Shown piece after piece: positions 6,893-15,273 of a stretch of 30,645 nucleotides of DNA (its first letter is position 1; each line of letters begins with the position of its first letter). The notes beneath the pieces are model-generated. The model saw only the letters and a list, made by a program, of their open reading frames with translations, ran no database searches and was not told the DNA's origin. The DNA is taken from contig JAHHSJ010000021.1 in assembly GCA_020025295.1 (NCBI GenBank), forward strand, positions 1-30,645. The letters are read 5' to 3'. The translations under genes and the position numbers were made by a program. The DNA comes from Oscillospiraceae bacterium (lineage in GTDB: Bacteria; Bacillota; Clostridia; Oscillospirales; Oscillospiraceae).

Positions 6893-9760
6893 TTATCGCT
6901 CTCTTTCTGCACTCTTGTTGGGTGCGGTTTTCTTTTGGCTATCCTGGGTTGCACGGAGCTTTTCCAGAACAGAGGGCTTTTTGCCCCTACTTTCCACAGT
7001 GGTCTTGTCATGTTCCTCTCGCTGGATTGCTTCGGCGTAGGCCAGCAAAGAGATCGGCTGTCCACTTTTTGCCTGCTCCTCCAGCTCTTTGGAAGACGGT
7101 TCCTTGGGACCGTTATTGATGATGCCATCAATCATTCCATAATCGTCCTCCATCGCCATTTCAGCGTTTTTCAGAGCATTTTCGGGCATGAACTCCGGTA
7201 CATCTACAAAGCCCATACTGTCCGTATAGTGGCACGATACCACGCCATCCTGCTTGATGGCAACGATGTCACTGACACTCATGGAGGGGCTGTGATAATC
7301 TGCAGGGTGGTGGAGATTGAATTGCTCGTAAAGCCCTTCCAGCCTTGTGGTAGTGTCGCCTTGTGCCGTCAAAGGCGCAGTATAAATCAGGTCATAGTTC
7401 TGACGGTCCACCGGAATATCGTGGCTTTTGAGCCAGTCCATCCCCATGAACCGTATGCCGTCCGGGTCCTCCTGCTTTACCTGATATATGGCATAGCAAT
7501 CGCCAGGATAGTCCTTGAACGCCTGCTCCCGTTCCTGCTGATGCTGCTGTCGGTCCATCACCTTGTCGTGGAACTCAGAGGTTTGCTCCCAATCCTCATG
7601 GGTGATGCCAAACATTCCCTCAAAGGCTTGTACCTCGTCAGCATCAAAGGCCATCGCTTCGGTGTTGTCGCTGTGCAGCAGATAAATCGTCACATCACGC
7701 CGAGCCATTTCCATAGCCATGTCCTTGGACACAGGAAGCATATCGGCGTCCAAATAGCCGTACTGCCGCAGATCCTCTGCACGGAGCGATGGGTCAGGCA
7801 CCGGATATTCATCCAGCTTTTGTTCGGGTGGCTCCGGCTGAAGGGTGGACAAGGGAACAGATTTGGTGTTATTCACACTGAGATGATGAAGCTCACAGAT
7901 TTCACGCTGCGCAGATGCCATAGATAGGTGAGGATCGGTTATGACGCCGCCATCCAACTCAGCCTTTGTTGCTACATCATAGATGGTGTAGTCGTAGCCG
8001 TCGTCAGATCGTTGGATGTGCAGATAGCTTTGGCCGTCCAGGTTCAAGAGCTTCTCATCCGGGTCCTCTTGAAAATAGGGGTTCTTCCATTCGGAAAAGA
8101 GCATATCCTTCGGGGAAAGGAATTGGCCGTCGTCACCTTTTTCGTATCGGTTGATACGGTCAAAACCAAGATCCTCCTGCATACGGTGCAGGACTTCCAT
8201 GACCTCCGGCGAGGAGTGTAGCGCCTCCATTCTGGTAAAATCGTCAACCAGATAGTTACGACCGGCTCTTACATGAAGAAGGTCCGCAGCGCTGGGGGGA
8301 TTTTCCCTCTGGATGCCGAAGGTAAGCCATGCATAGGGCATATCGCTTTGGGGATTAACGGTTTCATCCCGGTTATACTCTTTCGTGCGAAGTTCCTTGA
8401 AACGGGCCGCAGCGTCCTCGTAGCTGTCATAAAACTCGATAGGGGTTCTCTCGCTGGGAATCTGTGCAAGCGCCGGATTGTCAACGCAAGATAGGCCATT
8501 GGGGAGCGTATCCAAGTCATAGATGAAATCATGGGGAATAACGTCCCCATTTTTATCTTTATAGAGGACAATAGACAATGGTACGCCATTGTTGCAGCAA
8601 TCCTTGATTTCCAACTCAAATTTTGAGGGGTCATCAAACTCGATGCTTTCTCCAACGGCTCCGTTGGTTCCAAGGTAGTCGATCCGGCCAACCAGTTTCT
8701 CTGCCTCCTGCTGCATTTCACGGATTGCAGGTCCATTCCAGGTCATAATGTCGGGTATGACATAGCAGCGCCACCGTCCTTCGTCTACGGACGGCTCCGC
8801 CTTCACAGGCTCTGGGGTCACTTCCGGCACAGCCTGTTCCTTGGCGTCGATCCCTCGCTCCTTACAGATTTCACGGTAGTTGCGGTCAATATCTGAGATC
8901 AGCTCACCGGCAGTTCGGTTGATGGTTTCCAGGCTGGCCTTCAGCTCTGGCAGTTCCTTGCCCTTTGACCATGTGGCAATATAGCCGAAGCTGTTTTCTC
9001 CGGTCTGAATACCGTAATACTGGCATACCGAATAACTGACGCTCTCAGCTTCCACTTCTTCGGTGGAGCGGTCTTTCTTACGGTCAGAGTTGTCGTTTTT
9101 CTTGTAATTATGAAGTTTGCTGTGGGCGATTTCATGGACAGCAGCGGAAACCGTCTGCACTTCACTCATACCGGTACGGATTGCGATCCGCTGATCGGAG
9201 GGGCTGAAATAGCCGTCGTTATCCTTTGACATCACCTCAAATGTCATGGGGACGGGAGCGCTGCGCCGCAAGGCTTCTATGAAAACCTCGTAGTTTTGGA
9301 CATCACCGGTGAGGTTCGCTGCAAGCTCGGGCAAGGGCTTTCCGTCTGTCTGGCTCACATCGAATACTTTGACAGGCCGGAACATGGGAATTTCAATTTC
9401 CTTTTCTTCGGTGATGATATTGCCGTCTTTGTCCAGCATAGGGGCCTTGGTGTCCGGGTCCAGCTTCTGTTCCTCAATTTTCTTTTTGAACGGGGTGGGT
9501 GCAATGATAGTAATGCCATGCTCACCCTTTTTAACATGGCGATCAAACTGATTTTTCCACTTGCCAAAGCCTGCAACCAAACTGGCATCAGGCTTCTGGA
9601 GGTAGATGAGCATGGTATTATTCAGACTGTACTTGTGAAACCGGGACATCACAGAGAGATATTGCATATATTTTTCGCTCTGAAACAGCTCCTGAATACC
9701 TGCCTCAATACTGTCTGTGATTTCCTTCAATCGTTCTTTGTTGGTTTGCTTTTCAGCCAT
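6893..9760 (-). CDS. ArdC-like ssDNA-binding / zinc metallopeptidase / YodL-DUF4316 multidomain protein
   Basis: The protein has 955 residues. The N-terminal 110 or so residues (MQYLSVMSRFHKYSLNNTML, then GFGKWKNQFDRHVKKGEHGI) resemble the ArdC N-terminal ssDNA-binding domain. An HEIAH zinc-peptidase motif follows near residue 210, with a downstream Glu-rich helix (EVEAESVSY) that may supply the third ligand. The middle has several unassigned domains. A YodL-like domain (CYAIYQVKQEDPDGIRFMGM) and a DUF4316-like tail (SLLAYAEAIQREEHDK) end the protein. ArdC proteins are known as antirestriction factors that protect incoming single strands, so protection of transferred DNA is the likely role here (inferred). 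The ATG at 9760 has AGGAGG 11 bases upstream. The TTRAP gene starts one base after its stop. Confidence 0.85.
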   Translation of the reverse strand: MAEKQTNKERLKEITDSIEAGIQELFQSEKYMQYLSVMSRFHKYSLNNTMLIYLQKPDASLVAGFGKWKNQFDRHVKKGEHGITIIAPTPFKKKIEEQKLDPDTKAPMLDKDGNIITEEKEIEIPMFRPVKVFDVSQTDGKPLPELAANLTGDVQNYEVFIEALRRSAPVPMTFEVMSKDNDGYFSPSDQRIAIRTGMSEVQTVSAAVHEIAHSKLHNYKKNDNSDRKKDRSTEEVEAESVSYSVCQYYGIQTGENSFGYIATWSKGKELPELKASLETINRTAGELISDIDRNYREICKERGIDAKEQAVPEVTPEPVKAEPSVDEGRWRCYVIPDIMTWNGPAIREMQQEAEKLVGRIDYLGTNGAVGESIEFDDPSKFELEIKDCCNNGVPLSIVLYKDKNGDVIPHDFIYDLDTLPNGLSCVDNPALAQIPSERTPIEFYDSYEDAAARFKELRTKEYNRDETVNPQSDMPYAWLTFGIQRENPPSAADLLHVRAGRNYLVDDFTRMEALHSSPEVMEVLHRMQEDLGFDRINRYEKGDDGQFLSPKDMLFSEWKNPYFQEDPDEKLLNLDGQSYLHIQRSDDGYDYTIYDVATKAELDGGVITDPHLSMASAQREICELHHLSVNNTKSVPLSTLQPEPPEQKLDEYPVPDPSLRAEDLRQYGYLDADMLPVSKDMAMEMARRDVTIYLLHSDNTEAMAFDADEVQAFEGMFGITHEDWEQTSEFHDKVMDRQQHQQEREQAFKDYPGDCYAIYQVKQEDPDGIRFMGMDWLKSHDIPVDRQNYDLIYTAPLTAQGDTTTRLEGLYEQFNLHHPADYHSPSMSVSDIVAIKQDGVVSCHYTDSMGFVDVPEFMPENALKNAEMAMEDDYGMIDGIINNGPKEPSSKELEEQAKSGQPISLLAYAEAIQREEHDKTTVESRGKKPSVLEKLRATQDSQKKTAPNKSAERER

Positions 9761-9782
9761 TGGTGGATTGACCTCCTATTCA

Positions 9783-10277
9783 TTAAACTTTTTGGACCAA
9801 TCGCTTAAACTTGACGGGTGACGCATCCAGATACTCATCCAGTATCTTGCTTTGAGCCTTGGTATCTGCATATACAGTCAAGCTGATTGTCTTTGTGTCC
9901 CAATCTCGTGTATAGCAATCTGACGCCACATTGGTGATGTGATGCTGAGCCAGATAGTCCCGCAGCTCCTGCATGGCGTCCTTGTTGTCAGAGAGGATCA
10001 CATTGATGTAGGTTTTCTCCTTGGAAAATCTTCCGCTGAGAGTAATGGCAATACAGCAGCCAACGCCACCGCCGATTGCGACAACCAAGATAGCAAGATT
10101 GCTGTTAGTAGAAAGCACATTCTTGATAAGGGTAAAATAGATGAAATCTGAAACCACAACAGTCAGACCGGCCAGCAGGCAACGATTCCGCTGGATCAGA
10201 ATAGTTTTCGTGGTGTTGATGGTGTTGTCCAGTACCTTTGCCAGAAACAACACGATGTAGTAGATAAAACTTGTCAT
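9783..10277 (-). CDS. DUF5698/UPF0316-like small membrane protein
   Basis: This 164-residue protein has N-terminal hydrophobic helices (about 4-18, 30-52, 60-80) and a soluble C-terminal half with an alpha/beta pattern (TYINVILSDNKDAMQELRDY, then DTKTISLTVYADTKAQ). The arrangement resembles UPF0316/DUF5698 membrane proteins, whose C-terminal domain is similar to that of YitT-like proteins. The function is not known to me. I chose ATG at 10277, which has AAGGA 8 bases upstream, over a TTG at 10295 that falls in the T-tract of the preceding terminator. The gene sits immediately after the terminator that follows topB, so its expression may be uncoupled from the upstream genes. Confidence 0.7.
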   Translation of the reverse strand: MTSFIYYIVLFLAKVLDNTINTTKTILIQRNRCLLAGLTVVVSDFIYFTLIKNVLSTNSNLAILVVAIGGGVGCCIAITLSGRFSKEKTYINVILSDNKDAMQELRDYLAQHHITNVASDCYTRDWDTKTISLTVYADTKAQSKILDEYLDASPVKFKRLVQKV

Positions 10278-10290
10278 TTGTCCATTCCTT

Positions 10291-10342
10291 TTCAAAAAAA
10301 TAATGGCTCCCGCATAGGCTATGAAACCTACACGGGAGCCAT
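10291..10342 (-). terminator. Rho-independent terminator after topB
   Basis: A 16-bp stem (10303-10318 with 10327-10342, including two G-T pairs) with an 8-base loop is followed on the minus strand by TTATTTTTTT. It lies 6 bases after the topB stop. The next ribosome binding site (AAAAGGA) follows directly on the T-tract. Confidence 0.85.
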
Positions 10343-10348
10343 GTTCAA

Positions 10349-12391
10349 TTATCTGGAGCCAAACTCCAGCTTGTAATGGGTGTGGCTTCCGTCATCTTCC
10401 AGCACAATGTTGGCATCAAAGTTTTTGCCGGTTCGCTCGGAATAAATGCCGCTGACATAGGTTTTGCCATCCCTGAGCAGAGAAGTGGCCATTTTCTTAG
10501 TCAGATTGATTTTCTTGCTGCTCAGGAACCGGTTGTCTCGCCAAAGGCCGAAATGGCAATCATTTCTCTCACAGAAATACCCTTTTTTGCTTTCGGTCAC
10601 ATCACCACCGCAGCGGGGGCATTTGCCGACAACGGGACGGCCGGAGGGGAAAAGAACTTCGGCACCGGGAACCACCTCATAGGTGCCAATCAATTCGGAA
10701 ACCATACTGTTGATCTCGGAGAGGAAATCATCGGGAGCAAGCTCTCCGTGTTCAATCTCCAACAGTTTATGCTCCCACTCGGCGGTCAGCAGAGGAGACT
10801 GCAAGGCTTCAGGCAGAACCGTGATGAGAGAGGTGCCGCAGGAGGTGGGAACCAGGCTGACGGCCTTTTTTGCCTTTTTGCGCTCCACAAAGCCGGTAGC
10901 AACCAGCTTCTCCAAGATAGATGCTCTTGTAGCGGGAGTTCCCAGGCCCTTTCGCTCGGTATCTTCGGGCATATCCTCTTTACCGGCAGTTTCCATGGAT
11001 GCCAGCAGAGTGTCCTCAGTGTAGTGCTTGGGGGGCGTAGTTTTTCCCTCCTTGATGGTTTCGCTTTCGGGGACCAACTCCATGCCGATTTCAAGGTTTG
11101 CGGGAAGCACATCCATCTGCTTCTGGGGCATATATGCCTTCCATCCGGGATTTTCCACGGCCTTGCCCTTGGCAATGAACTCGGCATTGCCGCAGCGGAG
11201 GGTTACTACAGTTTCGGTGTAGCGGTACGCCTCACTTACAGCTTTCAGCACCTGAGTTGCAATCAGTCTGAGAACTTCTCGTTCCCCAGCAGGCAGATTT
11301 GCCAGATTGGTTTCCCCAGCAGCCATAGTGGGGATAATTGCATGGTGGTCGGATACCTTGGCACTGTTGCAGACCTGAGCTGTAATTGCCACTGTGGGGG
11401 GATTTTCTTCTGCAATATTGGCAGAACACAGGGTAATCGCACGGACGCTGCCCTCCATATCGTCAGTCAGATACCGGCTGTCGGTTCTGGGATAGGTGCA
11501 GAGCTTCTGCTCATACAACGCTTGAAGGTAGTCCAGAGTCTGTTGTGCAGTATAGCCCAGAATACGGTTGGCATCACGCTGGAGAGAGGTTAAATCGTAT
11601 AGGGCAGGAGCCTTTTCGGTGTGTTCCTTGCACTCCACATTGGATACCGAAACCTTATTCTCGCTGCACTGCGCTTTCAAGGCTTCAGCGGTGCCCCTAT
11701 CCTTGAACTTCTCGCTGGTGGCAGCGAAAGAGTTGAAGTCCAGGTCCACCGTGTAGAATGGCTCCGACTGAAAAGCACTGATCTCTGCTTCACGCTGCAC
11801 CAGAAGGGCCAGCGTGGGAGAAACAACCCGGCCCACATTCAAAGTGCGGTGGTAGAGAACAGAAAAAAGACGGGTGGCATTGATGCCAACCGTCCAGTCT
11901 GCCTTGCTGCGGCAGAGTGCAGATGCGTAAAGGTTATCATAGTCGGAGCCATTGCGGAGATTGGCAAAGCCTTCCTCGATGGCCATGTCCTCCATGGAAG
12001 AGATCCAGAGGCGCTTCATAGGCTTGTAACAGCCGGCCAGATTGTAAACGGTGCGGAAGATCAGTTCGCCCTCACGCCCAGCATCACAGGCATTGATGAC
12101 GGTATCCACATCGCTGCGGTTCATCAGGCTGCGGAGCAGAGAAAACTGCTTGCCCTTGTCACGGCTGACCACATACTGCCAGGGCTCAGGCAGGATGGGC
12201 AGGTCCTCCAGTACCCATTTGCCATAACGCTGATCGTAGGTTTCTGCGTCTGCCAGCTCAGCCAGATGGCCGAAGCACCAAGACACCAGATGGCCGTTAC
12301 CGGACAGGTAGCCGTCCTCCTTCTTGGTGGCACCCAGAACGGCTGCGATGCTCTTAGCCACAGAGGGCTTTTCTGCAATAATTAAATCCAT
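10349..12391 (-). CDS. topB: DNA topoisomerase III (type IA), conjugative-element TopB
   Basis: This is a complete 680-residue type IA topoisomerase. The Toprim domain is at the N terminus (MDLIIAEKPSVAKSIAAVLG; acidic motif NACDAGREGELIFR near 97-105). The active-site tyrosine lies in CTYPRTDSRYL near residue 300. The C terminus has one zinc-ribbon (CPRCGG ... CERNDC, about 590-615). It decatenates or relaxes DNA through a transient 5'-phosphotyrosine break, and in such elements presumably resolves the single-strand intermediates of transfer or replication. The ATG at 12391 has AAAGGA 8 bases upstream. It follows the DUF4366 gene by 47 bases and ends at a strong terminator. Confidence 0.97.
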   Translation of the reverse strand: MDLIIAEKPSVAKSIAAVLGATKKEDGYLSGNGHLVSWCFGHLAELADAETYDQRYGKWVLEDLPILPEPWQYVVSRDKGKQFSLLRSLMNRSDVDTVINACDAGREGELIFRTVYNLAGCYKPMKRLWISSMEDMAIEEGFANLRNGSDYDNLYASALCRSKADWTVGINATRLFSVLYHRTLNVGRVVSPTLALLVQREAEISAFQSEPFYTVDLDFNSFAATSEKFKDRGTAEALKAQCSENKVSVSNVECKEHTEKAPALYDLTSLQRDANRILGYTAQQTLDYLQALYEQKLCTYPRTDSRYLTDDMEGSVRAITLCSANIAEENPPTVAITAQVCNSAKVSDHHAIIPTMAAGETNLANLPAGEREVLRLIATQVLKAVSEAYRYTETVVTLRCGNAEFIAKGKAVENPGWKAYMPQKQMDVLPANLEIGMELVPESETIKEGKTTPPKHYTEDTLLASMETAGKEDMPEDTERKGLGTPATRASILEKLVATGFVERKKAKKAVSLVPTSCGTSLITVLPEALQSPLLTAEWEHKLLEIEHGELAPDDFLSEINSMVSELIGTYEVVPGAEVLFPSGRPVVGKCPRCGGDVTESKKGYFCERNDCHFGLWRDNRFLSSKKINLTKKMATSLLRDGKTYVSGIYSERTGKNFDANIVLEDDGSHTHYKLEFGSR

Positions 12392-12438
12392 TGTGTAGTT
12401 CCTTTCTGTATGATTTTATTTACGGGATGATTTAGAAT

Positions 12439-13245
12439 TTACTCTTTTTCCTCATCCTCGTTTTCAAACTCGTAGTCCTCGTTGTCCGGCTCATCTTCGT
12501 CTTCACCGTAATCGTAGTCATCCAGGTCGGAGCTGCCCTTGGTATCGGGCTTGCCCTTGCGGAGCTTGAACCAGTAGAAGGCACCGCCACCGGCAAGAGC
12601 CAGGATCAAAACGAGGGCAATCATTGCTGTGCTCTTGTTGGAACTGTTTTCAGGTTCCGGGGTGACCTGCTGTTCTGCAGGAGGTTCGGCAGGCTTTGTT
12701 TCTTCGACAGGAGCTTCTTTTCCGGTACACTCGCTGGGATTCTGCTTACAGACCGGACAGCTATCATTTACATGACCGGGGGTGCATTTTTCCTTACAGG
12801 AGCAAACAGGCTTCACGGTGCCGCCTTCCTCCATCAAAGCCATAAGGTCAGCTTCATCCACAAGGTTGAGGAAGTAGACATTCTCTGTATCACCGGCTCG
12901 GTCGATGACCAGATAAAAGGTATTGCCGTTTTTGGATTGGACGGTGAGAAACTGCTTGTTGCCAACGGTGGATTCCTCGCTGACATAGGCATCGTTCTGG
13001 AGAATATCGTCCACCAAGGTGAGATTGCCAGGGGGCGTCAAAGGCTTGCTTTCCTGTTTTTCGGGGACTGCGACGCCCTCCGTAGACACTGTAATGTTTG
13101 TGATAGGGCCGGACGGCTTTGCGGTTCCGTTTTCATCAGAGGCATAGCAGCCACCTCCGTCGCTGGCAAATGCCGTGACCGAGAATGTCGTCATACACAT
13201 CACGACTGCAAACAGAGCTGCCAGCTTTCTAATCTTAGATTTCAT
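12439..13245 (-). CDS. DUF4366 secreted, membrane-anchored protein
   Basis: The protein has 268 residues, with a signal peptide (KIRKLAALFAVVMCMTTFSV, cut after AFA), a mature region containing a Cys-rich patch (CSCKEKCTPGHVNDSCPVC, about 155-180), a Pro/Glu linker, one membrane helix (about 205-227) and a highly acidic Asp/Glu/Tyr tail. This is the DUF4366 arrangement seen beside DUF4315 and TopB in CTn/Tn1549-like elements; its role in the transfer apparatus is not established. ATG 13245 (MKSKIRKL) is chosen because AGGAGG lies 9 bases upstream. The longer frame to 13326 would precede the signal peptide with a hydrophilic extension. It overlaps the DUF4315 gene by 11 bases. Confidence 0.85.
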   Translation of the reverse strand: MKSKIRKLAALFAVVMCMTTFSVTAFASDGGGCYASDENGTAKPSGPITNITVSTEGVAVPEKQESKPLTPPGNLTLVDDILQNDAYVSEESTVGNKQFLTVQSKNGNTFYLVIDRAGDTENVYFLNLVDEADLMALMEEGGTVKPVCSCKEKCTPGHVNDSCPVCKQNPSECTGKEAPVEETKPAEPPAEQQVTPEPENSSNKSTAMIALVLILALAGGGAFYWFKLRKGKPDTKGSSDLDDYDYGEDEDEPDNEDYEFENEDEEKE

Positions 13246-13480
13246 CTGCAATTTCCTCCTTTTCCTCCGAAATTTTGGCAGTGGGTTTCTGCTCAAGCAG
13301 TTCCAGAAGGTCTGCCAGCTGGTCAATGGTCAGGCCATTCTCACGAACAATGCCCACAATATCCGTGTTCTCCAGATTGAGGATCTGCTCATCAGTGGTT
13401 TTCAGACGCTCCTGCAAGGACTCGATGCGGGCAGCCAGTTTGTTGCGTTCTTCCTTCAGCTTTTCAATTCTGGGGTTCAT
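13235..13480 (-). CDS. DUF4315 family small coiled-coil protein
   Basis: This 81-residue protein begins MNPRIEKLKEERNKLAARIE. The first 40 or so residues are a heptad-like charged coiled coil, followed by a short region (IVGIVRENGLTIDQLADLLE) typical of DUF4315. The family is always small and found next to DUF4366 in conjugative elements; no function is known to me. The ATG at 13480 has GGAGG 6 bases upstream, and the 3' end overlaps the next gene by 11 bases, suggesting coupled translation. It lies 18 bases after the NlpC/P60 gene. Confidence 0.85.
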   Translation of the reverse strand: MNPRIEKLKEERNKLAARIESLQERLKTTDEQILNLENTDIVGIVRENGLTIDQLADLLELLEQKPTAKISEEKEEIADEI

Positions 13481-13498
13481 AGTATACCTCCGTTTTCT

Positions 13499-15262
13499 TT
13501 ATGGTGTAGGCAAGCGGCCATAGGCAAGGAAATGATCCTGCCAGTAGCTCGTGTTGGTTGGTGCATAATGGATCGGATCTCCACAGTGCAGCATCATGTT
13601 ATTGCCGACATAGATACCGACATGGGAAGCACCAGTGGTGTCATAGGTTCCCTGGAAAAATATCAGATCGCCGGGACGGGCGTTGGCAGGTGAAACCCTG
13701 GTGCAGATACCCAGCAAACCGGATGCACCCAGGCGTCCAAAATCCCAACCTACTCCACAGTTGTTGCAGACCCAGCTAACAAATCCTGAACAATCAAAAG
13801 AAGTAGAAGGATTAGACCCACCCCAGACATATGGAAAACCAAGATACTTCTCTGCTTCTGTAATCATGGAAGCAAACTGCTCATCCGCCAGAGCTTCGGG
13901 AGGAATTTCGTATTTCTCATATTCGGTGTCGTAATACTTGCCAACATAACCAGAATCGCCGAAAAGGTCGGGTCTGTTACCGAGTGTCCCCATGTAGAGG
14001 GCATACATGGAAAGCTGTTCCTCGGACATGATGTAGATGGGGACATGGGAGAGGTTAAAGTTTTCCAGCGTCACGAAGCACTTGTAGTAGATATAGGGAA
14101 CCTGCACATCATAGTCATACTCTACCAAGTAGGATTCACCGGTATCGGGATCTGTTACAAGTCTCGTGCCGGTCCTGGTTTCCGTTCGGTAGCGTGTTTC
14201 AGGGACAACTTCCTCTGTGAGAATGTATTGCTTATCAAAGAGCATCTGCAATTCATCCCCAACTTCATCAACGGTCCATTCGCCCCCTTTTAGGGCGGTT
14301 AAAGCAGAGATCAGCACATAGGGGTCGTGCCAGATTTCATCCAGTTCAAAATGGTATTCATCGTAATCATGGTCGGCCTCATAGCGGTCGAGCATTTGCT
14401 GGAGTTCTGCCTCCATAGCGCAGTATTGCGCCTCAGCAGCCTGCATATCACTGTCAGCGAGAGGATAGGTGGAGGATGTAATGCTGGAGCCGATACCCTG
14501 GAACAAAACCGAACAACTGGAAAATGCACTGACTATGATAAGAACCAAGGCCGCAAGACCTGCAAGCAAGAGAATTCCTTTGCGGTGTTTTGCGATAAAG
14601 GCACCGGCATTTTTTGTTTCCTCGCCTGCCTTTTTTGCCGATTTAGTAGCCTTGGCAGTTACTTCAGAAGCGTGGACGGCAGAACCAGATGCCTGTCCAG
14701 CTTTTGCAGCGGCGTATTCCTTTTTAATGGCCCGCCTCTGCTGCCATTTGGAATAGGGATTCGCCGCATATCCATGCTCACTTTCATATTCCTTGTTCAA
14801 TGCTCGGAGGTTTGCCTTGTCCGCAGCCGCTTCCGCTTTCTCAGCTTTTCGATAGGGCTTTTCCTTATGAGAGTGGTGGACGGTTTCCACCACTCTCACG
14901 GTTGCCTCTGTGTCCTCGGTCAGTGTATTGGCAGCATTGATTCCGGCGTTGTCGTCACTATCCTCACGAATCTGCCGATGTGCATGGGAGCGAACCGTAT
15001 CCAGTGGGGCATGAGCTGTGGCATGGGTCAGCTTTGAAGTGGGCCTTTTCTTATCCACTTCTTCAAAAGAAAGGCGTGTTGTAATTTTGCCGGTTTTGGC
15101 ATCTACAACACGCTCTTTTACTTTTTGGGCCTTTGTGGGGATTTTGGCCTCAGCCTTCTCCAACTTAACCACTTTTTTCTCCGCCCTCTCAGCTGCTTTG
15201 CCAACAGCTTTCTCTGATAGCTCCTCATCTGTGAACTGTAGACGGGGTACTTTCTTGGACAC
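13499..15262 (-). CDS. CD1108-type conjugation protein with NlpC/P60 peptidoglycan hydrolase domain
   Basis: The protein has 587 residues. A basic, Ala/Lys-rich cytosolic N-terminal region (1 to about 225) precedes a single membrane helix (about 227-249), an extracytoplasmic linker with an acidic segment, and a C-terminal NlpC/P60 domain. The catalytic Cys is in FDCSGFV near 490 and the catalytic His in SHVGIYVG near 546. Such proteins cut wall peptides so that the transfer channel can cross the peptidoglycan, the role VirB1/Orf14 has in Gram-positive systems. The start is GTG at 15262, with GAGGTG 7 bases upstream; the stop of the antirepressor gene lies inside that binding site. A 13-bp perfect inverted repeat lies within the coding sequence at 14868-14898. 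Confidence 0.9.
   Translation of the reverse strand: MSKKVPRLQFTDEELSEKAVGKAAERAEKKVVKLEKAEAKIPTKAQKVKERVVDAKTGKITTRLSFEEVDKKRPTSKLTHATAHAPLDTVRSHAHRQIREDSDDNAGINAANTLTEDTEATVRVVETVHHSHKEKPYRKAEKAEAAADKANLRALNKEYESEHGYAANPYSKWQQRRAIKKEYAAAKAGQASGSAVHASEVTAKATKSAKKAGEETKNAGAFIAKHRKGILLLAGLAALVLIIVSAFSSCSVLFQGIGSSITSSTYPLADSDMQAAEAQYCAMEAELQQMLDRYEADHDYDEYHFELDEIWHDPYVLISALTALKGGEWTVDEVGDELQMLFDKQYILTEEVVPETRYRTETRTGTRLVTDPDTGESYLVEYDYDVQVPYIYYKCFVTLENFNLSHVPIYIMSEEQLSMYALYMGTLGNRPDLFGDSGYVGKYYDTEYEKYEIPPEALADEQFASMITEAEKYLGFPYVWGGSNPSTSFDCSGFVSWVCNNCGVGWDFGRLGASGLLGICTRVSPANARPGDLIFFQGTYDTTGASHVGIYVGNNMMLHCGDPIHYAPTNTSYWQDHFLAYGRLPTP
14868..14898. repeat. Perfect 13-bp inverted repeat inside the NlpC/P60 gene
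   Basis: The arms tgagagtggtgga (14868-14880) and tccaccactctca (14886-14898) are perfect complements with a 5-base loop. It lies in the sequence for the disordered cytosolic N-terminal region, where codon choice is free enough to allow it. It has no T-tract. Confidence 0.9.
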
Positions 15263-15273
15263 GAGGCGTCACC

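Noticed and set aside
6851..7927. Plus-strand open frame of 358 codons opposite the ArdC/YodL gene
   Set aside because: It is antisense to a long conserved gene and has no domain or ribosome binding site of note.
10376..11593. Long plus-strand open frame opposite topB (405 codons)
   Set aside because: It is antisense to a clear topoisomerase, has an odd composition with no recognisable domain, and follows from the codon bias of topB.
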